From Strongyloides papillosus (Eukaryota; Nematoda; Chromadorea; Rhabditida; Strongyloididae), in assembly GCA_005656395.1 (NCBI GenBank), contig SRSI01000004.1, positions 620,001 through 684,000 on the forward strand: a stretch of DNA of 64,000 bases, given 5' to 3'. Position 1 is the first letter of the stretch, and each line of letters starts with the position of its first letter. The translations under genes and the position numbers were made by a program. Positions 62,627 to 64,000 of this stretch are shown piece by piece. A model generated the notes under the pieces. The model was not told the origin of the DNA, did not search any database, and saw only the letters and a list, made by a program, of their open reading frames with translations.

Positions 62627-62848
62627 ATGGAGATATTGGGTGTCACGAAACAATTAAAGCCTTTTTTAATAATAATAAACGTTATCATTTTCTATTCAAT
62701 ATTAACTTGTATTTCACGATGGTTTTGGGTGAGGATTATAAATATAATTTCCTCAAATCTCGTACCATCTACTAAGTTATTTCTAAAAATTTCAGGATTA
62801 AGCAAATATATATTACGTGAAGCCATAGTATGCAATGCAGGTGCTTAG
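62627..62848 (+). CDS. Doubtful small membrane protein ORF
   Basis: A 73-codon frame with a real ATG, an A at -3, one or two hydrophobic segments (about 11-35), a basic Arg/Trp patch and a C-terminal Cys. No family is recognised and no intron is needed. It lies 145 nt after the 28-residue frame on the same strand. It could equally be chance. Confidence 0.25.
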   Translation: MEILGVTKQLKPFLIIINVIIFYSILTCISRWFWVRIINIISSNLVPSTKLFLKISGLSKYILREAIVCNAGA

Positions 62849-63634
62849 AATTGATAAGTCGATAATTATAGTGTTTCCTTTTTTAAATAAATTCTCCATT
62901 AAATCTTATTTTTATCTTCTTTATATTTTATACTTTAAAACTAAAGCTATTTTAATTTATTTCTAATGTAAATATTTTACGTCAACATGTAAAATTTTAC
63001 TACAAAAATATTTCTTTTATCGGTATTAAATATTTTACAAGCTCTGTTTTTTTTATAATGAACACAATCCCAACAAAAAAATTATGCGTATTATTTGACA
63101 TTTTTTAGTTAATATTTAAATTGAATGTATCATATTGATTTGTGGTGAAATTGCCAAAATAGGGTTTTTCTATTCAAACAATGCACACTCAAACTAATTT
63201 AATACAGTTTAGTTTTGATGCTTAATTATCTTTACAAGTAGAGTCTTTTTGATTTGTTTCTTTTAATAGGCACTTTACTTAATTACGATTGTTTAATATA
63301 CCTTATTTGTTTTATGCAGTTCATTTCCTTTTCATATTTTCTTAAGGTATCAACGGCATTTTACGCTTAAAAAAAGTAAATATTTGTTTTTAAAACTTCT
63401 TTTGCATAAATGAAGTTTTTGTGTCCACAAAATATCTAAACTATTTGGTCGCTTTTTTTTTAATCAAACCAACTAGGAAAAATCTCTATCTCACCTAGTA
63501 TTTGCTAACAATTTTAGATAGTAAGGCAAATATATAATGAAATTGTCTGTACTGGTGTAAGGCAGTGATTGGCTCATTTCTTAGTTGACACGCCTTTCTA
63601 ACTAATTTTTACATATATTTTATCGGTCATCAAG
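62849..63634. other. Intergenic, no gene seen
   Basis: AT-rich until about 63560, after which base composition becomes more balanced toward the promoter of the last gene. Confidence 0.5.
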
Positions 63635-63668
63635 CCACGTCAGTAATAGTAGATTGTGTCCACGTCAG
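63635..63668. promoter_or_regulatory. Two CCACGTCAG motifs (XBP1/ATF6-type UPR element)
   Basis: CCACGTCAG occurs at 63635-63643 and again at 63660-63668, same orientation, 25 bp apart. Its reverse complement, CTGACGTGG, contains the unfolded-protein-response element consensus TGACGTGG/A bound by XBP1 and ATF6. The pair lies about 215-245 bp before the ATG of a gene with a secretory signal. Two such GC-containing 9-mers this close together are unlikely by chance in DNA this AT-rich. Confidence 0.55.
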
Positions 63669-63881
63669 CGATCATTAGTAGCATAAAGAGGCTCTGTGGC
63701 CATATCTGACATCAGTCATTTTACTCTCATATTGTAAGATACATAAATATATGCATATATTAATTTATATGTCATTTTGTTTTAATAAAATCATTTCACT
63801 CATATTAATGTCGTTCTCTTTTGTAATCATTACTTTTACAATGTATGAAATGAATTTATTATTAATGTGATTTTTTTAGTG

Positions 63882-64000
63882 ATGTTGTGGCGTTCTAAGG
63901 CCTCATTAATTTCAGTCTGTCTCATAGCTTTCTTATTAGCTTTTACTTTTGCTCCATATGGGAAGGTTTATGCTGACGATGAAGTAGAAGAAGAAACTGT
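63882..64000 (+). CDS. 5' end of a secretory-pathway gene (partial; candidate TRAP-alpha/SSR1)
   Basis: The frame opens at ATG 63882 and runs off the window after 39 codons. Residues 1-26 form a strong signal peptide (a positively charged start, then LISVCLIAFLLAFTFA), followed by a small linker and an acidic stretch, ADDEVEEE. A tttttttag acceptor ends two bases before the ATG, which fits trans-splicing and supports the start. A signal peptide followed directly by a Glu/Asp run is the beginning of the translocon-associated protein alpha subunit, and the paired UPR elements upstream fit an ER gene, but too little is visible to prove it; an ER calcium-binding or other acidic secreted protein is also possible. 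Confidence 0.6.
   Translation, partial: MLWRSKASLISVCLIAFLLAFTFAPYGKVYADDEVEEET

Overview
This window reads as nuclear DNA of a nematode, most likely a Strongyloides-type (clade IV) worm. The non-coding DNA is extremely AT-rich by eye, most introns are tiny (37-76 nt, GT..AG), and the best homologues recalled from memory are nematode genes: a FAT-3-type desaturase, a patched-related (PTR) protein, a group-A intermediate filament protein, SAX-7/L1CAM and LAAT-1. Gene models below were built by hand by joining reading frames at GT..AG sites where frame and family alignment agree. No search was run, and species and orthology are inference.

Layout. At 1-5.6 kb there is a small orphan gene (978-1382), a ~750-bp fold-back inverted repeat (1839-2594) and a mariner-type (DD41D) transposase ORF that begins with a signal-peptide-like segment and lacks one expected catalytic Asp. 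At 5.6-16.4 kb on the minus strand lie two L1CAM relatives: a full-length, ankyrin-binding SAX-7-like gene (9599-16429) and downstream of it a shortened paralogue (5638-7783), with a small unrecognised gene between them. After an empty stretch, 20.4-21.8 kb encodes a cytochrome-b5 front-end desaturase. From 22 to 34.3 kb a run of minus-strand genes encodes B3GALT6/SQV-2, a tail-anchored UBE2J2-type E2, NECAP, a PTR protein, a Cys-loop channel subunit and a TspanC8 tetraspanin. An intermediate filament gene (40.5-42.3 kb) sits between two ~6-7 kb gene-empty regions. From 49 to 64 kb the genes are a four-TM orphan, SPT2, LAAT-1, an ILRUN-like FW-domain protein, a 1315-residue AT-hook/acidic orphan, a 92-residue mitochondrial protein, two doubtful small membrane ORFs, and the start of a secretory-pathway gene whose upstream DNA carries two CCACGTCAG motifs (the XBP1/ATF6-type element in reverse orientation).

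How the genes relate. Most are unrelated housekeeping or cell-surface genes, as expected of a random eukaryotic segment. PTR, NECAP and UBE2J2 follow one another on the same strand with ~195-nt gaps and splice-acceptor-like sequence just before two of the starts, so they may be co-transcribed. The items most worth a second look are the signal-peptide transposase-derived ORF, the cut-down L1CAM paralogue, the paired stress-element motifs, and a 28-residue all-hydrophobic ORF at 62395-62481.
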